From the NCBI RefSeq assembly GCF_036227485.1, contig NZ_CP109479.1, positions 1,426,001 to 1,490,000 on the forward strand: a stretch of DNA of 64,000 bases, read 5' to 3'. Made by a program: the position numbers and the translations under genes. This DNA is from Streptomyces sp. NBC_01451 (lineage in GTDB: Bacteria > Actinomycetota > Actinomycetes > Streptomycetales > Streptomycetaceae). Below, piece after piece: positions 27,270 to 36,577 of this stretch (its first letter is position 1; each line of letters starts with the position of its first letter). The notes beneath the pieces are model-generated. The model had not been told where the DNA came from. It worked only from the letters and a program-made list of their open reading frames with translations, and made no database searches.

Positions 27270-29018
27270 TCACTTCTTCGCCGGCGTGATGTTGCCGACG
27301 GTGATGCCCTTGGGGTTGAGGTGCGAGATGTGGCCGCTCTCGGTGCCGGCCGAGGGGTCGATGACGCAGTCGATGAGGGCCGGGCCGCCCGAGGCAAGCG
27401 CCTCGGTGAGGGCGGCGGTGACCTCGGCCGGTGTGGTCGCGCGGTAGCCCTTGCCGCCGAACGCCTCGATCAGGAGGTCGTGGCGGGCCGCGCCCATGAG
27501 GGTCGTCGGCGAGGGGGCGTCGTCGTACGGGTTGACGTCGTCGCCGCGGTAGACACCGCCGTTGTTCATGATCACGGTGACGACGGGCAGGTTGTAGCGG
27601 CAGATCGTCTCGATCTCGATCCCGCTGAACCCGAAGGCGCTGTCGCCCTCCACGGCCACGACCGGTGCGCCGCTCTCGACGGCGGCGGCGATGGCATACC
27701 CCATCCCGATGCCCATGACGCCCCAGGTGCCGCTGTCCAGGCGGTGGCGCGGTACGTGCATGTCGATCACGTTGCGCGCGATGTCCAGGGCGTTGGCGCC
27801 CTCGTTGACGATGTACGTCTCCGGGCGCGCGCGTACGACGTCGCGTACGGCCTTCAGGGCGCCCATGAACTGCATGGGGTGCGGGTCGGCTTCGAGGCGC
27901 ACGGCCATCTTGGCGACGTTCTGCGCCGAGCGGGCCCCGAGCTCCTCCCGCCAGGCCGAAGGGGCCGTGATCCGGCCGGGCTTGGTCCGCTCGGCGAGCG
28001 CTTCGAGCACCGACTCGATGTCACCGACGAGCGGGGCCGCGATCGGCTGGTTGCTGTCGATCTCCTTGGGGTCGATGTCGATCTGGACGAACTTGGCGTC
28101 GGGGTTCCACCCCGTCCGGCCGTGCCCCAGCAACCAGTTGAGGCGGGCGCCGATCAGCATCACGACGTCGGCCTTCTTCAGCGCCAGGGAGCGCGCGGTG
28201 GCCGCCGACTGCGGGTGGTCGTCGGGCAGCAGGCCCTTGGCCATCGACATCGGTACGTACGGGATGCCGGTGGACTCGACGAACTCCCGGACCCTGTCGT
28301 CGGCCTGGGCGTACGCGGCGCCCTTGCCCAGCACGATCAACGGCCGCTCGGCGCCTGCCAGTAGCTCGATCGCCCGGTCTACGGCCTCCGGCGCGGGCAG
28401 TTGGCGCGGGGCGGGGTCGACGAGGCGGCTCAGGGTCTTCGCGCCGTCCGCGGCGGGCATGATGGACCCGAGTACGGCGGCGGGGATGTCGAGGTAGACG
28501 CCGCCGGGGCGCCCGGAGATCGCGGTGCGCAGCGCGCGGGCGATGCCCCGGCCGATGTCCTCGACGCGGCTGACCCGGTAGGCGGCCTTGACGAACGGCT
28601 GCGCGGCGGCGAGTTGGTCCATCTCCTCGTAGTCGCCCTGCTTGAGGTCGACGAGGTGGCGCTCGCTGGAGCCGGAGATCTGGACCATCGGGAAGCAGTT
28701 GGTGGTCGCGTTCGCCAGCGCGACCAGGCCGTTGAGGAAGCCGGGTGCGGACACGGTCAGTGCCACGCCGGGCTTCTTGTTGAGGTAGCCGGCCGCCGCG
28801 GCCGCGTGTCCGGCGTTGCTCTCGTGCCGGAAACCTATGTAGCGGATGCCCTGTGCCTGGGCGAGGCGGGCCAGGTCGGTGATCGGGATGCCGACCACTC
28901 CGTAGATGGTGTCGACGTCGTTCATCCTGAGGGCGTCGACAACCAGGTGGTACCCGTCGGTGAGTTCGGTCGGAACGTCGGCTGCTGCCGCGGTCTCCAG
29001 GGGCGAGGGGGCGGTCAT
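27270..29018 (-). CDS. oxc: Oxalyl-CoA decarboxylase
   Basis: This thiamine-diphosphate enzyme converts oxalyl-CoA to formyl-CoA and CO2, regenerating the CoA donor for Frc. The 582-aa protein has the three domains of the acetolactate synthase family: Pyr domain with catalytic Glu66 in [11 protein letters not shown], a middle domain, and the PP domain with the ThDP/Mg motif [20 protein letters not shown] followed by MNNGGVYRG. The GDSAFGFSG form is typical of true oxalyl-CoA decarboxylases. GGAGGAC precedes the ATG. It is the first gene of the oxc-frc operon, and two copies of a 17-bp palindrome lie upstream in the region shared with the divergent CoA ligase gene. Confidence 0.95.
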   Translation of the reverse strand: MTAPSPLETAAAADVPTELTDGYHLVVDALRMNDVDTIYGVVGIPITDLARLAQAQGIRYIGFRHESNAGHAAAAAGYLNKKPGVALTVSAPGFLNGLVALANATTNCFPMVQISGSSERHLVDLKQGDYEEMDQLAAAQPFVKAAYRVSRVEDIGRGIARALRTAISGRPGGVYLDIPAAVLGSIMPAADGAKTLSRLVDPAPRQLPAPEAVDRAIELLAGAERPLIVLGKGAAYAQADDRVREFVESTGIPYVPMSMAKGLLPDDHPQSAATARSLALKKADVVMLIGARLNWLLGHGRTGWNPDAKFVQIDIDPKEIDSNQPIAAPLVGDIESVLEALAERTKPGRITAPSAWREELGARSAQNVAKMAVRLEADPHPMQFMGALKAVRDVVRARPETYIVNEGANALDIARNVIDMHVPRHRLDSGTWGVMGIGMGYAIAAAVESGAPVVAVEGDSAFGFSGIEIETICRYNLPVVTVIMNNGGVYRGDDVNPYDDAPSPTTLMGAARHDLLIEAFGGKGYRATTPAEVTAALTEALASGGPALIDCVIDPSAGTESGHISHLNPKGITVGNITPAKK

Positions 29019-29116
29019 GGTCCGAGGTCCTCCTTGGGCAGGTCCTGCCGGAGCGGCTACTTCTCCCACCATCCGCAGCGCGTCCGTCCGCGTCCAAGAC
29101 CCATCGGCGACCAGCC

Positions 29117-29133
29117 GATAAACAGCGTCTATC
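29117..29133. promoter_or_regulatory. 17-bp palindromic operator, copy A (oxc / CoA ligase divergent region)
   Basis: GATAAACAGCGTCTATC has GATA/TATC arms and shares the pattern GATA-x-AC-x-GC-x2-CTATC with copy B 48 bp away. It lies 99 nt upstream of oxc and differs from the CATACAG motif, so another regulator, possibly the LysR protein, may read it. Confidence 0.45.
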
Positions 29134-29164
29134 GACCGCTGGTGGAGGCCTCGCCAACTCCCTT

Positions 29165-29181
29165 GATAGACGGCTGCTATC
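29165..29181. promoter_or_regulatory. 17-bp palindromic operator, copy B
   Basis: GATAGACGGCTGCTATC is a perfect 5-7-5 inverted repeat, 94 nt upstream of the CoA ligase ATG. The 48-bp distance from copy A suits binding of two dimers with looping or cooperativity. Confidence 0.45.
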
Positions 29182-29274
29182 GGCCGTTCACCAGTGCGTA
29201 TTGGACGCGGACCGAAGGTCGCCGCAGGCTCGCAGAGAACTGCTTCATCAGATCTGACGCGAGGGGGTGGGGTC

Positions 29275-30849
29275 ATGGCCGTTCCGGCCGCGGCATCCGT
29301 GCGCGACACGAACGTGTACCGGCCTCCGGAGGTCACGGGCCTCGTCGATCTCCTCGACCGGCAGGTACGTGAACGTCCGTACGCCCGGGCCCTCGTCGTC
29401 ACCGGTGAACGTGTGCACCTGTCCTACCGGGGCCTCGCCGGTCTGGCCGACGACGTGGCGGCCCGGCTCGGGCGCACGGGGCTGCGGCGGGGGGACGCGG
29501 TCGGGCTGATCTGTGCCAACACGGCTGAGTTCGTGGTGGCGTTGCTGGGTGCGGCGCGGGCCGGGCTGGTGGTCGCTCCGCTGGATCCGGCACTTCCCGC
29601 ATCCCAACTCGACGCGCGGCTCAGGGGGTTGGGAGCGCGAGCAGCTCTCGTCGGGCCGTCGGTGGTCGACGCCGTGTTGCCGGTTCCCGTGTGGCCCGTA
29701 CGGGTGGACGTCTCCCGGGCGGGTACGGCGGCGGTCATGCTGGAGACCGGTGACGTCGCCGACGTATCCGGTGCGGCGCGCGAGTTGTCGGACCGGGACG
29801 CCCTCGTCCTGTTCACCGCGGGAACCACCGACCGGGCGAAGATGGTTCCGATCACCCACAGCAGCCTGGCCGCGTCCGTCCAGGGCATCTGCGCCACCTA
29901 CGAGTTGAGCCCTGCCGACGCGACGGTCGCGGTGATGCCGCTCTTCCACGGCCACGGGCTGTTCGCGGCGCTGCTGGCGTCCCTGGCCAGCGGGGGCTGC
30001 GTACTGCTGCCCGAGCGGGGACGGTTCTCGGCGAGTACGTTCTGGGACGACATGCGGGCCGTGACCGCCACCTGGTTCACCGCGGTGCCGGCCATCCACG
30101 AGATCCTCCTGGACCGGTCGGAGCGGGAGAGTCCGGGGCCACGGACGCCACCACTGAAGTTCGTGCGGAGTTGCAGCGCTCCCCTCAACACGGCTACGCA
30201 GCGGGCGCTGGAGCGGACCTTCGGCGCGCCGTTGCTGTCCGCGTACGGGATGACCGAGTCCTCGCACCAGGCGACCAGTGAACCGCTGCCGCAGCGCGGG
30301 GAGTTGAAGCAGGGGTCGGTGGGACGGCCGACCGGGGTCGAGGTCCGGGTCGTCGACCGGAACGGGCGGGCGTGTCCGGTGGACGTCGAGGGCGAGGTGT
30401 GGGTGCACGGTCCGACCGTCGCCCGCGGCTATCTCGGCGACCGGGACGCGACGTCGTCCGTCTTCGTCGACGGATGGCTGCGCACCGGTGATCTGGGCAC
30501 GCTGGACAAGGACGGGTATCTGTCGCTGACCGGGCGGATCAAGAACCTCATCAACCGTGGTGGGGAGAAGATCTCACCCGAGCACGTCGAGGACATCCTC
30601 GCCGGTTGCCCCGGTGTCGCCGCGGCGGCCGTGTTCGCCGTACCCGACGCGGTGTACGGGCAACGGGTCGGCGCCGCCGTGGTGTTGCGCGAGGGAGAGG
30701 GTGTCGGGCCTGCGGAGATCCTGCGGTACTGCCGGGACCGGCTGGCCGCGTTCGAGGTGCCGGACCGGCTCGAAGTGGTCGCCGCACTGCCGTACACGGC
30801 GAAGGGCGGACTGGACCGGAAGGCGGTACGGGCCCGGTACGCGCCCTGA
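29275..30849 (+). CDS. ANL-superfamily acyl-CoA synthetase, probable oxalyl-CoA synthetase
   Basis: This 524-aa adenylate-forming CoA ligase has a P-loop-like LVLFTAGTTDRAKMVPITH (where most members read SGTTGxPKG), the YGMTESSH core motif, the hinge Asp in WLRTGDLGTLDKDGYLSLTGR, and the catalytic C-terminal Lys in LPYTAKGGLDRKAV. Plant AAE3 and yeast Pcs60 of this superfamily make oxalyl-CoA from oxalate, CoA and ATP, and the location divergent from oxc supports that role. It would start the Frc cycle when formyl-CoA is short. Other small dicarboxylates are possible. Its stop is 9 nt from the convergent LysR stop. Confidence 0.82.
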   Translation: MAVPAAASVRDTNVYRPPEVTGLVDLLDRQVRERPYARALVVTGERVHLSYRGLAGLADDVAARLGRTGLRRGDAVGLICANTAEFVVALLGAARAGLVVAPLDPALPASQLDARLRGLGARAALVGPSVVDAVLPVPVWPVRVDVSRAGTAAVMLETGDVADVSGAARELSDRDALVLFTAGTTDRAKMVPITHSSLAASVQGICATYELSPADATVAVMPLFHGHGLFAALLASLASGGCVLLPERGRFSASTFWDDMRAVTATWFTAVPAIHEILLDRSERESPGPRTPPLKFVRSCSAPLNTATQRALERTFGAPLLSAYGMTESSHQATSEPLPQRGELKQGSVGRPTGVEVRVVDRNGRACPVDVEGEVWVHGPTVARGYLGDRDATSSVFVDGWLRTGDLGTLDKDGYLSLTGRIKNLINRGGEKISPEHVEDILAGCPGVAAAAVFAVPDAVYGQRVGAAVVLREGEGVGPAEILRYCRDRLAAFEVPDRLEVVAALPYTAKGGLDRKAVRARYAP

Positions 30850-30858
30850 TCGCGGGGG

Positions 30859-31803
30859 TCAGCGCACCCGGTGCTCGGCCGGCGTCGGCAACGGCAGCGG
30901 GCGGGCGAAGAAGTCGTCCAGGGACAGGCCCGTCGCGGCGTTGACGAAGGCGCGGGCGGCGACCGAGCCGGGTGTGGCCGCGTGGATCGCCACCGAGACC
31001 TGGGCGCCGGCCTCCGGGTCGACGAGGGGCAGCGCCCTCGTCCGGCCGACGACCGGCATGGCGCGCAGCCAGGTGTGCGGCACGATGCTCGCCCAACCGC
31101 CGCCGCCCACGTGCGCGTAGAGGGAGGCGATGGAGTCCGTCTCGACCTGCGGGGTCACCACGAACCCCTTTTCCGCGAACACGGTGTCGACGATCTGGCG
31201 GATGCGCATGTCGGGCGTCAGCAGTGCGAGCGGCAGTTGGGCCGCGTCCGCCCAGGTCACGGTGGCGGACTGGGCGACGAGTTGGTCGTCCGACACCAGC
31301 AGCATGTACCGCTCCTGGTAGAGGGGGACGACCTGCAGGCCCTCCTGGTCGCCCGGGTCGAAGTGGGCGATCGCCACGTCCAGTTCGTAGTCGCGCAGCT
31401 GGCGGTGGAGTTCCTTCGTCGACAGCCGCGACCGGACCTGCACCTTGGCCAGCGGGTGTGCCGCGCAGAACGCGGCCACGGGAAGCGCCAGGGTCGTGGA
31501 CGCCGTGGGGTCCGTGCCGAGGCGCAGCGTTCCCGTGATGCCGGACTGCACGGCGGCCACCTCGGCCTTGAACGCGTCCTGCTCGGCGAGGATGCGCTTG
31601 GCCCACACCACAAGCCGTTCACCTTCCGGGGTGAGGCCCTGGTAGTTGTGCCCGCGGTTGATGAGAGTGACGTTCAACTCCCGTTCCAGCTTGGCTATCG
31701 CCGCCGAGAGCGCCGGCTGCGACACGTAGCAGGACTCCGCCGCGCGGGCGAAGTGCCGTTCCCTCGCCACCGCCACGAAGTACTCCAGCTGCCGGAACAG
31801 CAT
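30859..31803 (-). CDS. LysR-family transcriptional regulator
   Basis: This 314-aa regulator has the LysR winged helix at 1-60 (MLFRQLEYFVAVARERHFAR, recognition helix SQPALSAAIAKLERELN) and a periplasmic-binding-like effector domain from about 90. LysR proteins usually activate divergent or nearby genes on binding a small carboxylate. GGAGAGGAG precedes the ATG at 31803. Candidates for control are the convergent CoA ligase, oxc-frc, and the fds operon on its other side. A CATAC-T-GTATG palindrome lies 40-51 nt upstream of its own start. Confidence 0.9.
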   Translation of the reverse strand: MLFRQLEYFVAVARERHFARAAESCYVSQPALSAAIAKLERELNVTLINRGHNYQGLTPEGERLVVWAKRILAEQDAFKAEVAAVQSGITGTLRLGTDPTASTTLALPVAAFCAAHPLAKVQVRSRLSTKELHRQLRDYELDVAIAHFDPGDQEGLQVVPLYQERYMLLVSDDQLVAQSATVTWADAAQLPLALLTPDMRIRQIVDTVFAEKGFVVTPQVETDSIASLYAHVGGGGWASIVPHTWLRAMPVVGRTRALPLVDPEAGAQVSVAIHAATPGSVAARAFVNAATGLSLDDFFARPLPLPTPAEHRVR

Positions 31804-31842
31804 GAACGACTCCTCTCCGTCCGAGGCCGTCCCACCCTGCTC

Positions 31843-31854
31843 CATACTGTATGC
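31843..31854. promoter_or_regulatory. CATACTGTATG palindrome upstream of the LysR gene
   Basis: CATAC-T-GTATG(C) is an overlapped version of the CATACAG/CTGTATG motif found at other promoters of this island. Its position, 40 nt upstream of the LysR ATG, suits a repressor site. Confidence 0.45.
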
Positions 31855-31915
31855 ACCATGGGGATGATGTACAGGGGGCAGCGACGGTGTTGATCGTCCC
31901 GCCGGTACGCCCGGC

Positions 31916-32131
31916 TCAGCGCAGGAGCTTCACCGCGGCCACCACCAGAGGGTCGAGCCCGTCCGCCCCGGCGTCGACGAACTCGTACAGCCGTGTACGC
32001 ATACGCGGGTCCCAGAACTTCCCCACATGCCCGGCGATCGCCTCGGCTGCGACGTGGTCCGGCAGGTGACCGTGGTTCGCGGCGATGTCGTTGGCCATCC
32101 GGCGCTCCGGCGGTACGGCGGTCGCGGCCAC
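31916..32131 (-). CDS. fdsD: NAD-dependent formate dehydrogenase delta subunit
   Basis: FdsD is the small subunit or assembly factor of the FdsABG formate dehydrogenase. The 71-aa protein matches the family pattern: RMANDIAANHGH, a GKFWDPRMRTRLYEFV helix and the C-terminal GLDPLVVAAVKLL. The GTG start just after the fdsA stop gives about 11 residues before MAN, as in known FdsD proteins; an ATG at 32098 has a better Shine-Dalgarno but would cut that part. It is the last gene of the fdsGBAD operon. Confidence 0.85.
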   Translation of the reverse strand: MAATAVPPERRMANDIAANHGHLPDHVAAEAIAGHVGKFWDPRMRTRLYEFVDAGADGLDPLVVAAVKLLR

Positions 32132-32132
32132 C

Positions 32133-34949
32133 TCAGTCCACCACCATGACCAGGTCGTCCGCAGCCGGTTCGGATTCGGCGGCCCGGGTGGGCCGGGCCA
32201 GGCCGACCTGTACGGCGGTCACCTTGTACTCCGGGCAGTTGGTCGCCCAGTCGGAGTTCTCCGTGGTCACCACGTTGGCGCCGGTCACGGGGTGGTGGAA
32301 GGTGGTGTAGACGACCCCGGCCGGCATCCGGTCCGAGATCTCCGCGCGCAGTGTCGTCTGCCCGACGCGGCTGGCGAGGGTGACCATGTCGCCGTTCCTG
32401 ATGCCGCGGTCCTCGGCGTCGTGCGGGTGGAGTTCGAGGATGTCCTCGGGGTGCCAGGCGACATTGCCGGTACGGCGGGTCTGCGCGCCGACGTTGTACT
32501 GGCTGAGGATGCGGCCGGTGGTCAGGACCAGCGGGAAGCGCCGGGTGCTGCGTTCGTTGGTCGGTACGTAGGAGGTGACCACGAACCTGCCCTTGCCGCG
32601 CACGAATTCGTCCACGTGCATGATGGGCGTGCCTTCCGGCGCCTGCTCGTTGCACGGCCACTGGATGCTGCCGAGCTTGTCCAGCAGCTCGAAGGAGACA
32701 CCGGTGAACGTCGGTGTGACGGAGGCGATCTCCTCCATGATCCGGCTCGGGTGGTCGTACGCCATCGGGTATCCCATGGCGGTGGCGATCTCGCTGACGA
32801 TCTGCCACTCGTGCTTGCCCGTCTTCGGCTTCATCACCGCGCGCACCCGGTTGATCCGGCGTTCGGCGTTGGTGAACGTGCCGTCCTTCTCCAGGAACGA
32901 CGCGCCGGGCAGGAAGACGTGCGCGAACTTGGCCGTCTCGTTGAGGAACAGGTCCTGTACGACGACCAGTTCCATGGCTTCGAGCGCGGCGGTGACATGC
33001 TTGAGATTGGGGTCCGACTGGGCGATGTCCTCGCCGTGGACGAACAGTCCGCGGAAGGTGCCGTCGATCGCCGCGTCGAACATGTTCGGGATACGAAGTC
33101 CCGGTTCGGCGAGGAGGGTTCCGCCCCAGAGGTTCTCGAAGACGGTGCGTACCGCGTCGTCGGAGACGTGCCGGTAGCCGGGGAGTTCGTGCGGGAACGA
33201 GCCCATGTCGCAGGAGCCCTGCACGTTGTTCTGGCCGCGCAGCGGGTTCACGCCGACGCCGTCCCGGCCGATGTTGCCGCACGCCATCGCGAGGTTGGCC
33301 ATTCCCATGACCATGGTCGAGCCCTGGCTGTGCTCGGTGACACCGAGGCCGTAGTAGATGGCTCCGTTGGGTGCGTTCGCGTACAGCCGTGCGGCGGCGC
33401 GCAGTTCGGCGGCCGGTACGCCGGTGATCGGTTCGACCGCCTCCGGGCTGTTATCGGGGCGGGCGACGAACTCCGCCCACTCGTCGAAGTCCTCGCACCT
33501 GGCGTCCACGAAGGCCCGGTCGAACAGGCCCTCGCTGACCACCACATGGGCCATGGCGTTCACGACGGCGACGTTGGTGCTCGGCCTGAGCTGGAGATGG
33601 TGCGCGGCCTCGATGTGCGGCGAGCGCACGAGGTCGATACGGCGCGGGTCGATCACGATGAGCTCGGCGCCCTCGCGCAGCCGGCGCTTCATCCGGGAGG
33701 CGAACACCGGGTGCCCGTCGGTGGGGTTGGCACCGATCACCATGATCACGTCGGCCTCGGCCACGGAACGGAAGTCCTGGGTGCCCGCCGACTCGCCGAA
33801 GGTCTGCTTGAGTCCGTATCCCGTCGGGGAGTGGCAGACACGGGCGCAGGTGTCGACGTTGTTGTTGCCGAAGGCGGCACGCACCATCTTCTGTACGACG
33901 TACACCTCTTCGTTGGTGCAGCGCGAGGAGGTGATGGCACCGACGGAGCTTGTTCCGTACCGGTCCTGGAGTTCGCGCATGCGGCGGGCGACCGTGCCGA
34001 TCGCCTCGTCCCATTCGACCTCGCGCCAGGGGTCGGTGATCTTCTCGCGGACCATGGGCTTGAGTTGGCGGTCGGGATGGGTGGCGTAGCCGAAGGCGAA
34101 GCGGCCCTTCACGCACGAGTGGCCCTCGTTGGCGCCGCCGTCCTTGTACGGCACCATGCGCACCAGTTCGTCGCCGCGCAGCTCGGCCTTGAAGGAGCAG
34201 CCGACACCGCAGTAGGCGCAGGTGGTCACGACCGACCTGGTGGGCATGCCGAGTTCGACGACCGAGCGTTCCTGGAGCGTGGACGTCGGGCAGGCCTGGA
34301 CGCAGGCGCCGCAGGAGACGCACTCGGAGTCCATGAACGTCTCGCCTGCGCCCGCCGACACCTTGGAGTCGAAGCCGCGTCCCTCGATGGTGAGTGCGAA
34401 GGTGCCCTGCACCTCGCCGCAGGCCCGTACGCAGCGGGAGCAGGCGATGCACTTGGACGGGTCGAAGTCGAAGTAGGGATTGGAGGTGTCCTTCTCGGCG
34501 TCGAGGTGGTTGGCGCCCTCGTAGCCGTACCGGACCTGCCTGAGCCCCACCACGCCTGCCATGTCCTGGAGTTCGCAGTCTCCGTTGGCCGGGCAGGTGA
34601 GGCAGTCGAGGGGGTGGTCGGAGATGTACAGCTCCATGACGCCCTGGCGGAGCTTCTCCACCTTCGGTGTCTGTGTGCTCACCTTCATGCCGTCGGCGCA
34701 CGGGGTGGTGCAGGACGCCGGAGTGCCGCGGCGGCCGTCGATCTCGACCACGCACAACCGGCAGGAGCCGAAGGCCTCCAGGCTGTCGGTGGCGCACAGT
34801 CTGGGGATGTCGACACCGGCCTGCGCGGCTGCGCGCATCACCGACGTGCCCTCGGGGACGGTCACCGGCAGGCCGTCCACCTCCACGGACACCGTGGCCG
34901 GGCCGGGCCGTTCCGGGGTTCCGAAGTCGGGTTCCTTGAGGAGTGTCAT
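32133..34949 (-). CDS. fdsA: Formate dehydrogenase alpha subunit (molybdopterin catalytic subunit)
   Basis: This 938-aa catalytic subunit oxidises formate to CO2 and passes electrons through iron-sulfur clusters to FdsB. The N-terminal third carries a [2Fe-2S] domain (FGSCRLCVVEIDG, earlier Cys in PRLCAT), a His-Cys3 [4Fe-4S] region (CLTCPANGDCELQ), and two ferredoxin clusters (CIACSRCVRACG; CVSCGACVQACP). The Mo-bis-MGD domain begins with the [4Fe-4S] motif CAYCGVGCS. The metal-ligating Cys, then His, appear in CARVCHSPTGYG, as in NAD-dependent soluble FDHs. The C-terminal MGD-binding domain is complete. It overlaps fdsB by 4 nt. It disposes of the formate released by the Frc/Oxc cycle. Confidence 0.95.
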   Translation of the reverse strand: MTLLKEPDFGTPERPGPATVSVEVDGLPVTVPEGTSVMRAAAQAGVDIPRLCATDSLEAFGSCRLCVVEIDGRRGTPASCTTPCADGMKVSTQTPKVEKLRQGVMELYISDHPLDCLTCPANGDCELQDMAGVVGLRQVRYGYEGANHLDAEKDTSNPYFDFDPSKCIACSRCVRACGEVQGTFALTIEGRGFDSKVSAGAGETFMDSECVSCGACVQACPTSTLQERSVVELGMPTRSVVTTCAYCGVGCSFKAELRGDELVRMVPYKDGGANEGHSCVKGRFAFGYATHPDRQLKPMVREKITDPWREVEWDEAIGTVARRMRELQDRYGTSSVGAITSSRCTNEEVYVVQKMVRAAFGNNNVDTCARVCHSPTGYGLKQTFGESAGTQDFRSVAEADVIMVIGANPTDGHPVFASRMKRRLREGAELIVIDPRRIDLVRSPHIEAAHHLQLRPSTNVAVVNAMAHVVVSEGLFDRAFVDARCEDFDEWAEFVARPDNSPEAVEPITGVPAAELRAAARLYANAPNGAIYYGLGVTEHSQGSTMVMGMANLAMACGNIGRDGVGVNPLRGQNNVQGSCDMGSFPHELPGYRHVSDDAVRTVFENLWGGTLLAEPGLRIPNMFDAAIDGTFRGLFVHGEDIAQSDPNLKHVTAALEAMELVVVQDLFLNETAKFAHVFLPGASFLEKDGTFTNAERRINRVRAVMKPKTGKHEWQIVSEIATAMGYPMAYDHPSRIMEEIASVTPTFTGVSFELLDKLGSIQWPCNEQAPEGTPIMHVDEFVRGKGRFVVTSYVPTNERSTRRFPLVLTTGRILSQYNVGAQTRRTGNVAWHPEDILELHPHDAEDRGIRNGDMVTLASRVGQTTLRAEISDRMPAGVVYTTFHHPVTGANVVTTENSDWATNCPEYKVTAVQVGLARPTRAAESEPAADDLVMVVD

Positions 34950-36577
34950 GCCGTTCCCTCCGTCCTCGCACCGCTGGCTTGTACGGGTTGGCTCGCCCGG
35001 ACCGGTTGGATGTCCAGGAGTCGGCGACCGCCGAGGAAGTCGTCGGGGAAGTGCGTGAGCGCGCTGCGTACGGGCATCGGGGTCAGCCCGCCCATCGCGC
35101 ACAGCGAGCCGTCGGTCATCAGGTCGCAGAGGTCTTCGAGCAGGGCGAGGTTCTCGTCGCGGTGCGTGCCGGCGACGATCTTGTCGATCACCTCGACGCC
35201 CCGCACCGAACCGACCCTGCACGGTGTGCACTTGCCGCAGGACTCCGCGGCGCAGAACTCCATCGCGAAGCGGGCCTGCGCGGCCATGTCGACGCTGTCG
35301 TCGAAGACGACGATCCCGCCGTGCCCGAGCATCGCACCGGCCTCGGCGAACGCCTCGTAGTCCATCGGCAGGTCGAACATCGACGTCGGCAGATAGGCGC
35401 CGAGGGGGCCGCCGACCTGTGCGGTGCGCAGGGGGCGTCCGGTCCGGGTGCCGCCGCCGTAGTCCTCGATCAGTTCGCGCAGGGTGATGCCGAAGGCTGT
35501 CTCCACGATGCCGCCGCGCGCGATGTTGCCGCCGAGCTGGAAGACCTGGGTGCCGCGCGAACGGCCGACGCCGAGGCCCTGGTAGGCCTTCGCGCCGTTC
35601 GCGAGCACGACCGGGACGGTGGTCAGGGTGAGGACGTTGTTCACCACGGTCGGTTTGCCGAAGAGGCCCTCGATCGCCGGGATCGGCGGCTTCGCGCGGA
35701 CCGTGCCGCGCTTGCCCTCCAGGCTCTCCAGCATGGAGGTCTCCTCACCGCAGATGTAGGCGCCGGCGCCGACGCGTACATGCAGGTCGAAGTCGAGTGC
35801 GGAGCCGAGGATGCCCTTGCCCAGCCAGCCGTGCTCGCGGGCGGTCTCGATGGCCTCGCGCATCGTGGCGATCGCGTCCGGGTACTCGGAGCGGATGTAG
35901 AGGTAGCCCTCGCTCGCGCCGACCGCGTGCGCGGCGATGGTCATGCCCTCGATGAGCAGGAACGGGTCGCCTTCCATGACCATCCGGTCGGCGAAGGTCC
36001 CGCTGTCGCCCTCGTCGGCGTTGCAGCAGACGAACTTCAGCTCGTCGGCGCAGTCCAGCACCGTCTTCCACTTGACACCGGCCGGGAATCCGGCGCCGCC
36101 GCGACCGCGCAGTCCGGATTCGGTGACCTGGGCGACGACGTCGGCGGGAGTCATGTCGAGGGCGGCGCGCAGTCCGGCCAGGCCACCGTGCTCGGTGTAG
36201 TCCCGCGTCGAGAGGGGGTCGGTCACGCCGACTCTGGCGAAGGTGACGCGTGTCTGGCGGGCCAGCCAGGGGAGTTCGTCCACGAGGCCGAGCCGCAGGG
36301 GGTGGTCCGCGCCGTCCAGCATGCCTGCGGCCAGGAGTCCGTCCACGTCGCCGGCGGCCACGGGGCCGTAGCCGACGCGGCCCTGCGGGGTCACGACCTC
36401 GACCATCGGCTCCAGCCAGAGCATGCCGCGTGATCCGTTGCGTACGACGTCGATGGCGAAGTCCCCGCGTGTGGCGGCTCGTTGCAGGGCGCCCGCGACC
36501 TCGTCGGCGCCCACGGACCTGGCCGCCGAGTCGCGGGGGACGTAGACCGTCGCGGCGGTGTGCGAGGAGTTCTTCAT
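34946..36577 (-). CDS. fdsB: Formate dehydrogenase beta subunit (NADH-binding, FMN/[4Fe-4S])
   Basis: This 543-aa NuoF-type diaphorase subunit passes electrons from FdsA to NAD+. It has an N-terminal thioredoxin-like portion, the FMN/NADH site GLRGRGGAGFPAGVKW near 160, the VCCNADEGDSGTFADR stretch, the NADH-binding GAGAYICGEETSMLESLEG, and the C-terminal [4Fe-4S] motif CGKCTPCR. It overlaps fdsG upstream and fdsA downstream by 4 nt each, so the three subunits are translationally coupled. Length is normal for FdsB. Confidence 0.94.
   Translation of the reverse strand: MKNSSHTAATVYVPRDSAARSVGADEVAGALQRAATRGDFAIDVVRNGSRGMLWLEPMVEVVTPQGRVGYGPVAAGDVDGLLAAGMLDGADHPLRLGLVDELPWLARQTRVTFARVGVTDPLSTRDYTEHGGLAGLRAALDMTPADVVAQVTESGLRGRGGAGFPAGVKWKTVLDCADELKFVCCNADEGDSGTFADRMVMEGDPFLLIEGMTIAAHAVGASEGYLYIRSEYPDAIATMREAIETAREHGWLGKGILGSALDFDLHVRVGAGAYICGEETSMLESLEGKRGTVRAKPPIPAIEGLFGKPTVVNNVLTLTTVPVVLANGAKAYQGLGVGRSRGTQVFQLGGNIARGGIVETAFGITLRELIEDYGGGTRTGRPLRTAQVGGPLGAYLPTSMFDLPMDYEAFAEAGAMLGHGGIVVFDDSVDMAAQARFAMEFCAAESCGKCTPCRVGSVRGVEVIDKIVAGTHRDENLALLEDLCDLMTDGSLCAMGGLTPMPVRSALTHFPDDFLGGRRLLDIQPVRASQPVQASGARTEGTA

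Noticed and set aside
32085..35360. A 1091-codon open frame on the plus strand opposite fdsA/fdsB
   Set aside because: It mirrors the GC-biased codons of real genes on the other strand, has no recognisable domain, and fdsA/fdsB have full sets of cofactor motifs.
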